Source: Nocardia sp. NRRL S-836 (GTDB lineage Bacteria > Actinomycetota > Actinomycetes > Mycobacteriales > Pseudonocardiaceae). From it: a stretch of 64,000 nt of DNA. Every line of letters starts with the position of its first letter. Position 1 is the stretch's first letter. A program made the position numbers and the translations under genes. The stretch covers positions 62,001-126,000 of the forward strand of contig NZ_LGDY01000125.1 of assembly GCF_001279525.1 (NCBI RefSeq). Reading direction: 5' to 3'. The notes below the pieces were generated by a model. The model did not search any database. It was given only the letters and a program-made list of their open reading frames with translations, and was not told where the DNA came from. Positions 15,985-23,040 of this stretch are shown one piece after another.

Positions 15985-16019
15985 CAAGGCCCCCCTTGCC
16001 TGGCGCGTGTTCGACCTGG

Positions 16020-16038
16020 ACCGAGTTTTACACTCGGT
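16020..16038. promoter_or_regulatory. Inverted repeat upstream of the response regulator
   Basis: ACCGAG and CTCGGT flank a 7-bp AT-rich centre (TTTTACA), about 36 bp before the start codon at 15984. Suitable for an autoregulatory operator or part of the promoter. Further dyads lie at 16123-16137 and 16150-16169 in the same 280-bp gap. Confidence 0.45.
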
Positions 16039-16194
16039 GACAAGATGCGACAAGCAAACGGGGTCAACGGGAGGCAAGCTCGTCCGAATGCCTCAACCGC
16101 ACTACAGGTCAGTAATCGAGTGGTGACGTCCTGTCACACCTGCTGCGCAGCGCATCGGCGTTGATGCGCCACTGATCGACGGGCACGCTGCGCG

Positions 16195-16212
16195 ACCCGC
16201 GGCGCCGCGGGT
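16195..16212 (-). terminator. Perfect 18-bp palindrome downstream of the SDR gene
   Basis: ACCCGCGGC followed directly by its complement GCCGCGGGT, 52 bp past the SDR stop at 16264. A loopless GC palindrome of this kind can work as a terminator; a binding site is the alternative. Confidence 0.5.
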
Positions 16213-16263
16213 GCTATTCGAATCCAATATGGCTCGCCTCGACGCACTTTCAAGTCGCGCGTG

Positions 16264-16944
16264 TCACCGCGTCTCTCCCCACCGTTCCAGAAGTTCGAGC
16301 CCACCGTCGGCGGTGATCACCTGACCTTGAATCCACGCCGCTTCATCGGTGCACAGCAACGCGACCACGTCGGCCACGTCCTCGGGAACGGTGACCCGGC
16401 CCGACGGGCTCTTGATGGCCAGCCGGTCGACCAGGTCGGGGTCGATGTTCATCGGGCCGTTGTCGACGATCGTCGTGACGACCGCGTTGACCGCCACCCG
16501 GTACCAGGCCATCTCCAGCACGAGCGTGCGGATGACGCCGTGCACGGGGGTGACCGCGTAGCCGGCGACGACGACGCGGCCGCCGTCGACGAACGTCTTC
16601 GCGAGCGGCTTCACGACGTTCAGCAGCGGCGTCAGGTCCGGGGAGACGGCGTGGTGCACGAACACGTCGAGCCGCCCACGTTCCTGCTTCACCCGCTCCA
16701 GCAGGGCCCGCACGGCGTTCTCGTCCTGCATGTCCAGCGGCACCACGGAGGCCGACCCCGGCTTGCCGCCGAGCACGAGCAGGGCGCGGTCGGCGTCGAC
16801 GTCGCCGGGGGCCGCGGTGAGGATGACGTGGACGCCGTTGTCGCAGAGCTTGCTCGCGATGGCGAGGCCGAGCCCGTGCGTTCCCGACGTGACCACAGCG
16901 ATCTTCCCGTCGAGTCCCAGGCGTGTGCTGACAGGTTCAATCAT
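16264..16944 (-). CDS. Short-chain dehydrogenase-like protein with degenerate active site
   Basis: A 226-residue SDR fold: nucleotide-binding TSGTHGLG (G-x3-G-x-G form), DMQDENAV cofactor strand and the C-terminal AAWIQGQVITADGG that is highly conserved in FabG-type SDRs. The catalytic centre is altered: the N-N-A-G strand is VHHAVS, and the region of Y-x3-K reads TPVHGVIRTL with neither Tyr nor Lys in place. The start is taken as ATG 16944 (a GTG at 16956 is possible). It sits between the response regulator and a TetR gene. It may be a non-catalytic or altered-mechanism member; the function is unknown. Confidence 0.75.
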   Translation of the reverse strand: MIEPVSTRLGLDGKIAVVTSGTHGLGLAIASKLCDNGVHVILTAAPGDVDADRALLVLGGKPGSASVVPLDMQDENAVRALLERVKQERGRLDVFVHHAVSPDLTPLLNVVKPLAKTFVDGGRVVVAGYAVTPVHGVIRTLVLEMAWYRVAVNAVVTTIVDNGPMNIDPDLVDRLAIKSPSGRVTVPEDVADVVALLCTDEAAWIQGQVITADGGLELLERWGETR

Positions 16945-17009
16945 GATGCTGACCACCTCGTTGTCGGGTGGTGGTCGACGGTGCGCCTGGTCGCTAGCGC
17001 CGAACTCGA

Positions 17010-17618
17010 CTACCTCTTGCGCAAACCGTCCAGCACCCGCAGAATCGCGCGCTCGACCTCGCGGCCGGTGCGCTTCGGGTCGGACGAGCTGGCGATGGTG
17101 CTCGCGGCCGCGGACAACGCCCCGAACAGCAGCCGCGCCATGATCTCCACCGGCGCCTCCTCGATCTCACCGGCGTCGACCAGCAGCTGCACGGCGGTGC
17201 GCAGCAGGCCGAAGCTGAAGTGCTCCTCGGCTTCCCGCCAGCGCTCCCAGCCCATCACCACGGGCCCCTCGTGCACGATGATCCGCTGGTACTCGGGGTC
17301 CAGGCACTTGCGGACGTAGGCGCGCAGACCCGCGACGGCGACGTCCCACGGTTCGCCGGCACCGGTGACGAGCGCGGTCAACGGTTCGATCGCCTGGGTC
17401 TCGACTTGCGTGAAAGCCGCCTCGAACAACGCCTGCTTGCCGCTGAAGTGGTGGTAGAGCGCGCCTTTGGTCACCCGCGCGCGTTTGACGACCTCGTCGA
17501 GCGAGGTGCCGGCGTAGCCGCGCTTGGTGAAGAGGTCGACCGCGCTGTCGACCAGCGCCTGCCTGGTCGACTCGGAGTACTCGGCGCGTCGTGTTCGCAC
17601 GGACGAAACGTATCTCAC
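17010..17618 (-). CDS. TetR-family transcriptional repressor
   Basis: About 200 residues with a standard TetR N-terminal helix-turn-helix (TRQALVDSAVDLFTKRGYAGTSLDEVVKRARVTKGALYHHFSGKQALFEAAF) and a ligand-binding helical domain. It diverges from a two-gene operon (small protein plus SDR). Three copies of a TACC-N3-GGTA operator lie in the 70-bp gap, one touching the GTG at 17618; if the in-frame GTG at 17600 is the real start, all three sites precede the gene. The arrangement points to autoregulation and repression of the divergent SDR operon, relieved by a small ligand. Confidence 0.9.
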   Translation of the reverse strand: MRYVSSVRTRRAEYSESTRQALVDSAVDLFTKRGYAGTSLDEVVKRARVTKGALYHHFSGKQALFEAAFTQVETQAIEPLTALVTGAGEPWDVAVAGLRAYVRKCLDPEYQRIIVHEGPVVMGWERWREAEEHFSFGLLRTAVQLLVDAGEIEEAPVEIMARLLFGALSAAASTIASSSDPKRTGREVERAILRVLDGLRKR

Positions 17619-17667
17619 ATACCGAGGGTACGTACCGGTGGTATGGTCGTGTCATACCGAGGGTATG
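17618..17667. promoter_or_regulatory. Triple TetR operator (TACC-N3-GGTA iterons)
   Basis: CATACCGAGGGTACG (17618-17632), a second copy with TACC-GGT-GGTA (17633-17643) and the perfect dyad CATACCGAGGGTATG (17653-17667). The centres are 13 and 22 bp apart. This matches the size and symmetry of TetR-family sites and lies exactly between the repressor and the operon it would control. Confidence 0.8.
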
Positions 17668-17688
17668 CGAGAAACCGGGGGTACGACC

Positions 17689-17997
17689 ATGGGCTGGGCC
17701 GACCACTACCGCCGCCGCGACGCGCTCGACGCAGTGCTGCACGACGCCCGCCGCGACCCGTCCGCACCGCTGATCGTGGATCCGGACGTCTTCTCCTCGC
17801 TCAACGAGCTGCTGCTGGCGCTCGACCACCGCTGGCACAACAAGCTGGCCGCGCGCGTGCAGACCGCCGCCCTCGACGGCCCCGTGGACGAGGAGCGGAT
17901 CACCGCCGAGCTCGCCGCGGACGAGCCGGTGTTGCGAGCGGTACTCGACGCCCACCTTTCGCTCGGCAGTTACCGGGCGGTAGGAATGACCCCATGA
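17689..17997 (+). CDS. Small conserved actinobacterial protein
   Basis: A 102-residue, helical, soluble protein (MGWADHYRRRDALDAVLHDARRDPSAPL...) of a kind often seen in actinobacteria; no catalytic motif is visible. The ATG at 17689 follows a GGGGG stretch, and the stop overlaps the next start (ATGA at 17994-17997), so it is translationally coupled to the SDR gene and shares the TetR-controlled promoter. The function is not known. Confidence 0.7.
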   Translation: MGWADHYRRRDALDAVLHDARRDPSAPLIVDPDVFSSLNELLLALDHRWHNKLAARVQTAALDGPVDEERITAELAADEPVLRAVLDAHLSLGSYRAVGMTP

Positions 17998-18884
17998 GTC
18001 GTTGGACCGACGCCGACATCCCTGACCAGACCGGCCGCACCGTCCTGGTGACCGGTGCGAACTCGGGCCTCGGCCTGCGCACCGCCCTGGTGCTCGCCGC
18101 CAAGGGCGCCCACGTGCTGATGGGCTGCCGTTCCGCCGAACGCGGCGAGGCGGCCCGGCGCCAGGTCAGGGGGTCCGCCGAGGTCCTCCCGCTCGACCTC
18201 GCCGACCTGGCCTCCGTGCGCGCCGCGGCGGAGCGGGTCGGCTCGCTCGACGTGCTCGTCAACAACGCGGGCATCATGGCCGTCCCGCACGGCAAGACCG
18301 CCGACGGCTTCGAGCGCCAGTTCGGCACCAACCACCTCGGGCACGCGGCGCTGACGTTCCTGCTGCTGCCCGCCCTGCGGCAACGGCCCGGCGCGCGCGT
18401 TGTGACCGTGGCCTCGCTCATGCACCAGTACGGCCGCATGAACTTCGACGACCCGAACTGGGAACGCCGCCCGTACAGCTCGCGCGGCGCCTACGCCCAG
18501 TCGAAGCTCGCGAACATCCTGTTCGCGCGGGAGCTGGACCGCCGCTGCCCGGACGTGACGTCGCTCGCCGCGCACCCCGGCATGACGGCCACCGACCTGA
18601 CCGACAACATGGCGAGCGCGCACAACTCGTCGGTGCTGCGCATCGGCGGCCGCCTCAGCCACCTGTTCTCGCAGTCGGTCGAGATGGGCGCGCTGCCGCA
18701 GCTCTACGCCGCGACCTCACCCGACGCGCGCGGCGGCCAGTACTACGGTCCGGGCGGCTTGCGGGGCCTGCGCGGCTACCCCGCGGTCGCCGGGATGACC
18801 CCGGCGGCTCGCGACGACCTCGCCGCGAGCCGCCTCTGGGAGCTCACCGTCAAGCTGACCGGGATCACGCCCGAGCTGCCGTAG
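17994..18884 (+). CDS. Short-chain dehydrogenase/reductase (retinol-dehydrogenase-like)
   Basis: A 296-residue SDR with all key elements: TGANSGLG nucleotide-binding loop, DLADLASVR cofactor strand, LVNNAGIMA, catalytic Ser in TVASLMHQYG and YAQSKLAN (Y-x3-K). The C-terminal HPGMTATDL and the long tail match the WWOX/retinol dehydrogenase-like group common in actinobacteria. These act on a wide range of hydrophobic alcohols and ketones with NADP(H). It is the second gene of the TetR-controlled operon. A detoxification or tailoring role is likely; the substrate is unknown. Confidence 0.9.
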   Translation: MSRWTDADIPDQTGRTVLVTGANSGLGLRTALVLAAKGAHVLMGCRSAERGEAARRQVRGSAEVLPLDLADLASVRAAAERVGSLDVLVNNAGIMAVPHGKTADGFERQFGTNHLGHAALTFLLLPALRQRPGARVVTVASLMHQYGRMNFDDPNWERRPYSSRGAYAQSKLANILFARELDRRCPDVTSLAAHPGMTATDLTDNMASAHNSSVLRIGGRLSHLFSQSVEMGALPQLYAATSPDARGGQYYGPGGLRGLRGYPAVAGMTPAARDDLAASRLWELTVKLTGITPELP

Positions 18885-18888
18885 GTGA

Positions 18889-18910
18889 GAGGTACCGGGG
18901 CCGGTGCCTC
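18889..18910 (+). terminator. Hairpin after the SDR operon
   Basis: Arms GAGGTACCGG and CCGGTGCCTC (one G-T pair) with a GG centre, five bases after the stop at 18884. Confidence 0.65.
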
Positions 18911-18982
18911 CGCCTGGGGGGAGTGGGAAGACACCGGCTACCCGGTCGTCACCTCCGGGCAGGCACCATCTTCAGCCGTCGC

Positions 18983-19032
18983 CTGTTGTTCATGGTCGAC
19001 GTGACGTGCGTGAACAACAGATCGTGAACAAC
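18983..19032. promoter_or_regulatory. Inverted repeat plus extra half-site upstream of lipA
   Basis: CTGTTGTTCA (18983-18992) and TGAACAACAG (19011-19020) are perfect 10-bp inverted arms with an 18-bp spacer; another TGAACAAC lies at 19025-19032. It is about 90-140 bp before the lipA start, in a 238-bp gap. A candidate operator; no regulator is known. Confidence 0.5.
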
Positions 19033-19122
19033 GAACCGCTCCGCCGGACGTCCGGCAGGCGCACCTACCGTGCGGTCGGACGTGCGTGACGCCGGACACG
19101 CGGGGGCGCAGCGTAGGGTGAG

Positions 19123-20127
19123 GTGGTGACTGTGGTACCTGAGGGTCGGAAGCTGCTGCGGCTCGAGGTCCGCAACAGCCAGACGCCGATCGAGAAGAAG
19201 CCCTCGTGGATCAAGACCAGGGCGAAGATGGGCCCCGAGTACCGTGAGCTCAAGGGCCTGGTCAAACGCGAAGGCCTGCACACGGTCTGCGAAGAGGCCG
19301 GCTGTCCCAACATCTACGAGTGCTGGGAAGACCGCGAGGCCACGTTCCTGATCGGCGGCGAGCAGTGCACCCGGCGCTGCGACTTCTGCCAGATCGACAC
19401 CGGCAAGCCCGCCGACCTCGACCGCGACGAGCCCCGCCGCGTCGCCGAGTCGGTCCAGGCGATGGGCCTGCGCTACTCCACGGTCACCGGCGTCGCCCGC
19501 GACGACCTGGCCGACGGCGGCGCCTGGCTGTACGCCGAGACCGTCCGCCAGATCCACGAGCTGAACCCCGGCACCGGCGTCGAGCTGCTGATCCCGGACT
19601 TCAACGCGGTCCCCGAACAGCTCGCCGAGGTCTTCGAGTCCCGCCCCGAGGTGCTCGCGCACAACCTGGAGACGGTCCCGCGCATCTTCAAGCGCATCCG
19701 TCCCGCGTTCCGCTACGAGCGCTCCCTCGAGGTCATCACCAAGGCCCGCGAGTTCGGCCTGGTGACCAAGTCGAACCTGATCCTCGGCATGGGCGAGACC
19801 CCCGACGAGGTCACCGAGGCGCTCAGCGACCTGCACGACGCGGGCTGCGACATCATCACCATCACCCAGTACCTGCGCCCCTCGCCGCGGCACCACCCGG
19901 TGGAGCGCTGGGTGAAGCCGGAGGAGTTCGTCCAGCACAAGGAGACGGCCGAACAGATCGGCTACCTCGGCGTGATGGCCGGCCCGCTGGTCCGCTCGTC
20001 CTACCGCGCCGGCCGCCTGTACGCGCAGGCCAAGCAGAAGCGCGGCGAGGAACTGCCGGAGAACCTCCAGCACCTGCTCACCGTCTCGGCCTCGCAGGAG
20101 ATCACCAGCCTGCTCGCGCCCCGCTGA
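19123..20127 (+). CDS. lipA: Lipoyl synthase
   Basis: A 334-residue radical-SAM enzyme that inserts two sulfurs into octanoylated lipoyl domains. Both iron-sulfur motifs are intact: the auxiliary cluster cysteines C56-x4-C61-x5-C67 and the radical-SAM C82-x3-C86-x2-C89 ([10 protein letters not shown]). The conserved C-terminal RSSY (LVRSSYRAG) that ligates the auxiliary cluster is present. The start is GTG 19123 with GGGTGAGG upstream. LipB is not next to it here. The product is needed by the 2-oxoacid dehydrogenase complexes, which links it to the AceE encoded 6 kb away. The gene is monocistronic, closed by the hairpin at 20143-20175. Confidence 0.97.
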   Translation: MVTVVPEGRKLLRLEVRNSQTPIEKKPSWIKTRAKMGPEYRELKGLVKREGLHTVCEEAGCPNIYECWEDREATFLIGGEQCTRRCDFCQIDTGKPADLDRDEPRRVAESVQAMGLRYSTVTGVARDDLADGGAWLYAETVRQIHELNPGTGVELLIPDFNAVPEQLAEVFESRPEVLAHNLETVPRIFKRIRPAFRYERSLEVITKAREFGLVTKSNLILGMGETPDEVTEALSDLHDAGCDIITITQYLRPSPRHHPVERWVKPEEFVQHKETAEQIGYLGVMAGPLVRSSYRAGRLYAQAKQKRGEELPENLQHLLTVSASQEITSLLAPR

Positions 20128-20142
20128 CGTTCCGCACACCGA

Positions 20143-20175
20143 GAAGCAGGCCGGCCTTCGTGGCCGGCCTGCTTC
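20143..20175. terminator. Bidirectional terminator, lipA / merR operon
   Basis: A 14-bp perfect stem GAAGCAGGCCGGCC/GGCCGGCCTGCTTC with a 5-base loop, between convergent stops at 20127 and 20183. Confidence 0.9.
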
Positions 20176-20182
20176 TTCGTCA

Positions 20183-20602
20183 TCAGGTCGCCGACCCTCG
20201 CGGGAGGCCGTCGAACGGCAACGGGCACAACGGCTCGTGCGAACAGGCGACCAGGTCATCGCACCCGGCGGTGACCGCGGCCCGCAGGGTGTCGCGGACG
20301 ACGACCAGGTCCGCGATCTTCGCCTCGACCTCGGCGAGCTTGTCCCCGGCCCGTTCCCGCAGCCCGGCGCCGTGCCGGTGGGTGCCGAGGTCGAGCAGCC
20401 CGGCGATCTCGTCGAGGCTGAAGCCGAGCCGTTGCGCCGCCTTGACCACCCGCAACACCGTCACCGCCGCCTCCGGGTACAGCCGGTGCCCACCCGGCGA
20501 CCGCCGCGGCCGGGCCAGCAGGCCGACCCGCTCGTAGTACCGCAGCGTCTCCCTGTTCACCCCGGCGGCCTCGGCAACCTGCCCGGTGCGCAGCCCGCTC
20601 AC
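20183..20602 (-). CDS. MerR-family metal-responsive regulator
   Basis: A 139-residue MerR protein: winged helix LRTGQVAEAAGVNRETLRYYERVGLLARPRRSPGGHRLY, dimerisation helix to about residue 112, and a C-terminal tail with Cys114, Cys120 and Cys126 (GCDDLVACSHEPLCPL), arranged like thiol metal-sensing loops of mercury or other soft-metal sensors. The start is GTG 20602, overlapping the stop of the upstream Cys-Cys protein (GTGA). The target promoter is probably its own operon; no efflux pump or reductase is adjacent, so the metal cannot be named. Confidence 0.87.
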   Translation of the reverse strand: MSGLRTGQVAEAAGVNRETLRYYERVGLLARPRRSPGGHRLYPEAAVTVLRVVKAAQRLGFSLDEIAGLLDLGTHRHGAGLRERAGDKLAEVEAKIADLVVVRDTLRAAVTAGCDDLVACSHEPLCPLPFDGLPRGSAT

Positions 20603-20922
20603 CGGGTGACCCGTGCTTCCAGCGCGTCGAGCACTTCAGCCCGTGCGCCGGGCACCGCGACCTCCAGTGTCAGCCGCCCGCCGGTGGCGGTCAGCGCGAA
20701 CGTGAAGAACGAGCAGCACCCCGTCTCCCTGACCATCAGACCGGCCGCGGTCGCGGCGACGTCCGGCCCCGGTTCCAGCTCCAGCACCAGCCGCGTCCGG
20801 TCCGGCCGCTCGGCGCCGCGCACCGCCGTGGCGAACAGCTCGTCGAACTCGGCCACCCGCGACGGCCTCTCCGCCGTCGGCAACGTGCACGACTCCGGCA
20901 CCCACTCCGCTTCCGCGCTCAT
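20599..20922 (-). CDS. Small protein with a conserved CCSFFTF motif, coupled to merR
   Basis: A 107-residue protein (start ATG 20922). Its clearest feature is ARETGCCSFFTFALTATGG-like sequence near residues 75-85, with adjacent cysteines suited to soft-metal binding. Similar small proteins are often seen beside MerR genes in actinobacteria (recollection). It is the first gene of the operon, with merR overlapping its stop. It may be a metal chaperone or buffer for the regulator; no enzyme motif is present. Confidence 0.7.
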   Translation of the reverse strand: MSAEAEWVPESCTLPTAERPSRVAEFDELFATAVRGAERPDRTRLVLELEPGPDVAATAAGLMVRETGCCSFFTFALTATGGRLTLEVAVPGARAEVLDALEARVTR

Positions 20923-20995
20923 GGTCCGACGGTAAGCCCGTACCCATATACCGGATGCAAGTCCGACGCCGCCGCCTTGGCTCGCCGGATGGCGG

Positions 20996-21043
20996 CTTAT
21001 GCAAAATACGTTTGCGGACGTCCGCAAACGTATTTTGCATAAG
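20996..21043. repeat. 48-bp perfect palindrome, copy 1 of an intergenic family
   Basis: Arms of 24 bp (20996-21019 and 21020-21043) are exact reverse complements with no loop, centred on GACGTC. The inner 24 bp, beginning ACGTTTGCGGAC and continuing as its complement, is identical in a second copy at 30383-30422. Both lie between two minus-strand genes. Possible terminator, protein-binding site or REP-like element. Confidence 0.9.
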
Positions 21044-21123
21044 AGGATATTTGCGCTGGTCACGGGCATGAGCGAGCTAGCCGTCCATCAGGCGATCGGC
21101 CTTGGCCTCGTGCTCGGGAGCTA

Positions 21124-21143
21124 CGTCGGAGCTAGCTCCGACG
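21124..21143. terminator. 20-bp perfect palindrome over the stop of the reductase gene
   Basis: CGTCGGAGCT followed by AGCTCCGACG; the TAG stop (21132-21134) lies inside. It could act with the larger palindrome about 80 bp further on to end transcription. Confidence 0.5.
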
Positions 21144-22157
21144 GACCTCGCCGACGACGACGCCGTCGAGCTCGCGGAGGAAGTCCGCGCCGAACGCGCT
21201 GGACGGCGTGTGAGCTCCCGGTGCGACGCCGTCGATCTTGCCGATGGCGCGCAGCACGGAGTCGGCGGTGAGGCTGTAGGCGTTCGGGGTGGTGATGGCG
21301 CACTCGACCTTGGTGTCCGCGTCCCAGGCCTCCCCGAACACCTCGGCGCGGGTGTTCGCGCGCTTGCGTTCGTCGGGGCCCTTCACCCTGGCGGCGACGG
21401 ACTTGCCGGCGTTCTGCACGAGCGGCGTCTGCAGCACCGGGGCGAACACCTGCTGGAGCCGGCCCAGCAGTCCCGGCACGGGGGTGAACGTCGTGATGTT
21501 CGGGATGCCGGTGGAGCGGTGGGCGGTGCTGACGTCGCCCCACGGGATGCTGCCGACCTCGCGCGGGCCGGAGCGGAAGTACGCGGTGCGCCTCCGGTGG
21601 CCGATGCGCACGGCCTTCAGCTCGCCGTCCTCGCGGATGCGCCCACCGACGGCGGCCGCCTCGACGGAGGTCTTGGTGGTGCCCGCGCTCGCTCCTCCCC
21701 CGACCACGAAGGCGAGATCGAGGTGCGTGGCGGTCGGGAGGGCGTTCTTCAGCATCGCGGCCACGCAGTCGGTGGGGACGACGTCGAAGCCGGCGCCGGG
21801 CAACAGCACGATGCCGGCCTTGCGCGCGTCGGCGTCCCGCAGGCTGATGGACTCGAAGACGTCGATCTCACCCGTGATGTCGAGGTAGTGCGTGCGGGTT
21901 TTCAGGCAGGCGTCGACCATCGCGGTCGCGGTGTGGGCGAACGGGCCCGCGCAGTGCACGACGGCGTCGACGTCCTCCAGGTGCGCGCGGGCCTGGGCGA
22001 GGTCGAACGCCCGGTGCTCCAGGCCCAGCGCGGCGGCGATCGGCCCGACCTTCTCGGCCGAGCGGCCCGCGAGAACCGGGCGTTCACCGCGCTTGACCGC
22101 GAGCTCTGCGATGAGGCGGCCCGTGTAGCCGTTGGCGCCGTAGACCATCCACGTCAT
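21132..22157 (-). CDS. Saccharopine-dehydrogenase-like NAD(P)-dependent reductase
   Basis: A 341-residue Rossmann-fold protein (WMVYGANGYTGRLIAELAVKRG; DAVVHCAGPFAHTATAMVDACL; THYLDITGE) of the group that includes mycobacterial trans-acting enoyl reductases and annotated saccharopine dehydrogenases. The C-terminal domain has GAGFDVVPTDCVA and SPWGD-like IPWGDVSTA motifs typical of this group. Nine bases separate its ATG from the upstream small membrane protein, so they are an operon. The true substrate is uncertain; lipid or polyketide double-bond reduction is one precedent. Confidence 0.8.
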   Translation of the reverse strand: MTWMVYGANGYTGRLIAELAVKRGERPVLAGRSAEKVGPIAAALGLEHRAFDLAQARAHLEDVDAVVHCAGPFAHTATAMVDACLKTRTHYLDITGEIDVFESISLRDADARKAGIVLLPGAGFDVVPTDCVAAMLKNALPTATHLDLAFVVGGGASAGTTKTSVEAAAVGGRIREDGELKAVRIGHRRRTAYFRSGPREVGSIPWGDVSTAHRSTGIPNITTFTPVPGLLGRLQQVFAPVLQTPLVQNAGKSVAARVKGPDERKRANTRAEVFGEAWDADTKVECAITTPNAYSLTADSVLRAIGKIDGVAPGAHTPSSAFGADFLRELDGVVVGEVRRS

Positions 22158-22166
22158 GCCGCGACC

Positions 22167-22460
22167 TTACCGGCGAGTAGCGTCACGGGCAGCGACCAAA
22201 GAGCCGATCAGCAGCAGCGCGCCCACCCCGATCACGGGCAGCGCCCAGAGCAACCGGCGCTGCCGCAGGTCGGCGCAGATGTCCACATAGGCCGATCCGA
22301 CAGCGGCGGCTGCGGGTTCGTCGAAGCCGAGGCCGAGACCGTTGCCGCACTGGACGAGCGCCCCGCTCGGCGACTCGACCGCCAGTGCCACGAGCAGGAT
22401 CGCAGCCCCGCCGAGCAAGAACGCGAGACCGACCACGACGGCGAACGTGCGCAGTGACAT
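22167..22460 (-). CDS. Small two-helix membrane protein
   Basis: A 97-residue protein with two hydrophobic helices (residues about 5-28 FAVVVGLAFLLGGAAILLVALAV and 70-90 LLWALPVIGVGALLLIGSLVA) and a short external loop with two cysteines (VQCGNG, DICADL) that could form a disulfide. Operon with the downstream reductase. No family was recognised. Confidence 0.6.
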   Translation of the reverse strand: MSLRTFAVVVGLAFLLGGAAILLVALAVESPSGALVQCGNGLGLGFDEPAAAAVGSAYVDICADLRQRRLLWALPVIGVGALLLIGSLVAARDATRR

Positions 22461-22526
22461 GAATGGAAATTACGTCTCGAATGGACTCGGGGATAGCCCT
22501 GGTCAGCCGCATTGGGGGCTGATCCC

Positions 22527-23027
22527 CTAATCCCCCGCTGAACGCCGCGCCGGCGTTACGGCGAAGAACTCGTAGCGCTGCTCCACCCGGCCGGTGCGCG
22601 GATGCGGCGCGGCGGCACCGGCCTTGCGCCAGCCGAGCCGTTCGTACAGGCGCACGCCACGCACGTTGTCGACGAAGACGTGCAACTGCGCCGCTTCGTA
22701 CCCACGTTCGGCCAGCGCACCTGGGAGCGCTCTCAGCAACGCCTCGCCCACGCCCTCGCCCCACGCGTCCGGGTGCACGCCGACGTAGTTCACGTAGGCA
22801 ACACCGCTGTCCGTCCGCAGTGGACCACCGGCCAGAAACCCGATCGGCACACCGCCTCGCACCGCCAGCAGGAACAACGACGGCTCGTGCGCCAGCGCGT
22901 TCTCCACGCCGGGACGGGCCTGCGCGAGCGTCGGCACCTCGGCGTGCCCATCACGCGCGGCGACCCCGTGCGCCCAGATGAGCGCGGCCGCGTCGACGTG
23001 TTCCGGTCCCCCTTGGACGATCTCCAC
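22527..23027 (-). CDS. GNAT-family N-acetyltransferase
   Basis: A 166-residue acetyltransferase with the GNAT core: beta-strand 4 AYVNYVGVHPDAWGEGVGEALLRAL (acetyl-CoA-binding R/Q-x-x-G-x-G/A variant GEGVGEA) and the C-terminal LHVFVDNVRGVRLYERLGWRKAG. It starts at GTG 23027, 13 bp after the P450 stop, with a weak ribosome site, so coupling to the P450 is likely. The substrate is unknown. Confidence 0.85.
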   Translation of the reverse strand: MEIVQGGPEHVDAAALIWAHGVAARDGHAEVPTLAQARPGVENALAHEPSLFLLAVRGGVPIGFLAGGPLRTDSGVAYVNYVGVHPDAWGEGVGEALLRALPGALAERGYEAAQLHVFVDNVRGVRLYERLGWRKAGAAAPHPRTGRVEQRYEFFAVTPARRSAGD

Positions 23028-23040
23028 GCACGCAGGCTAG

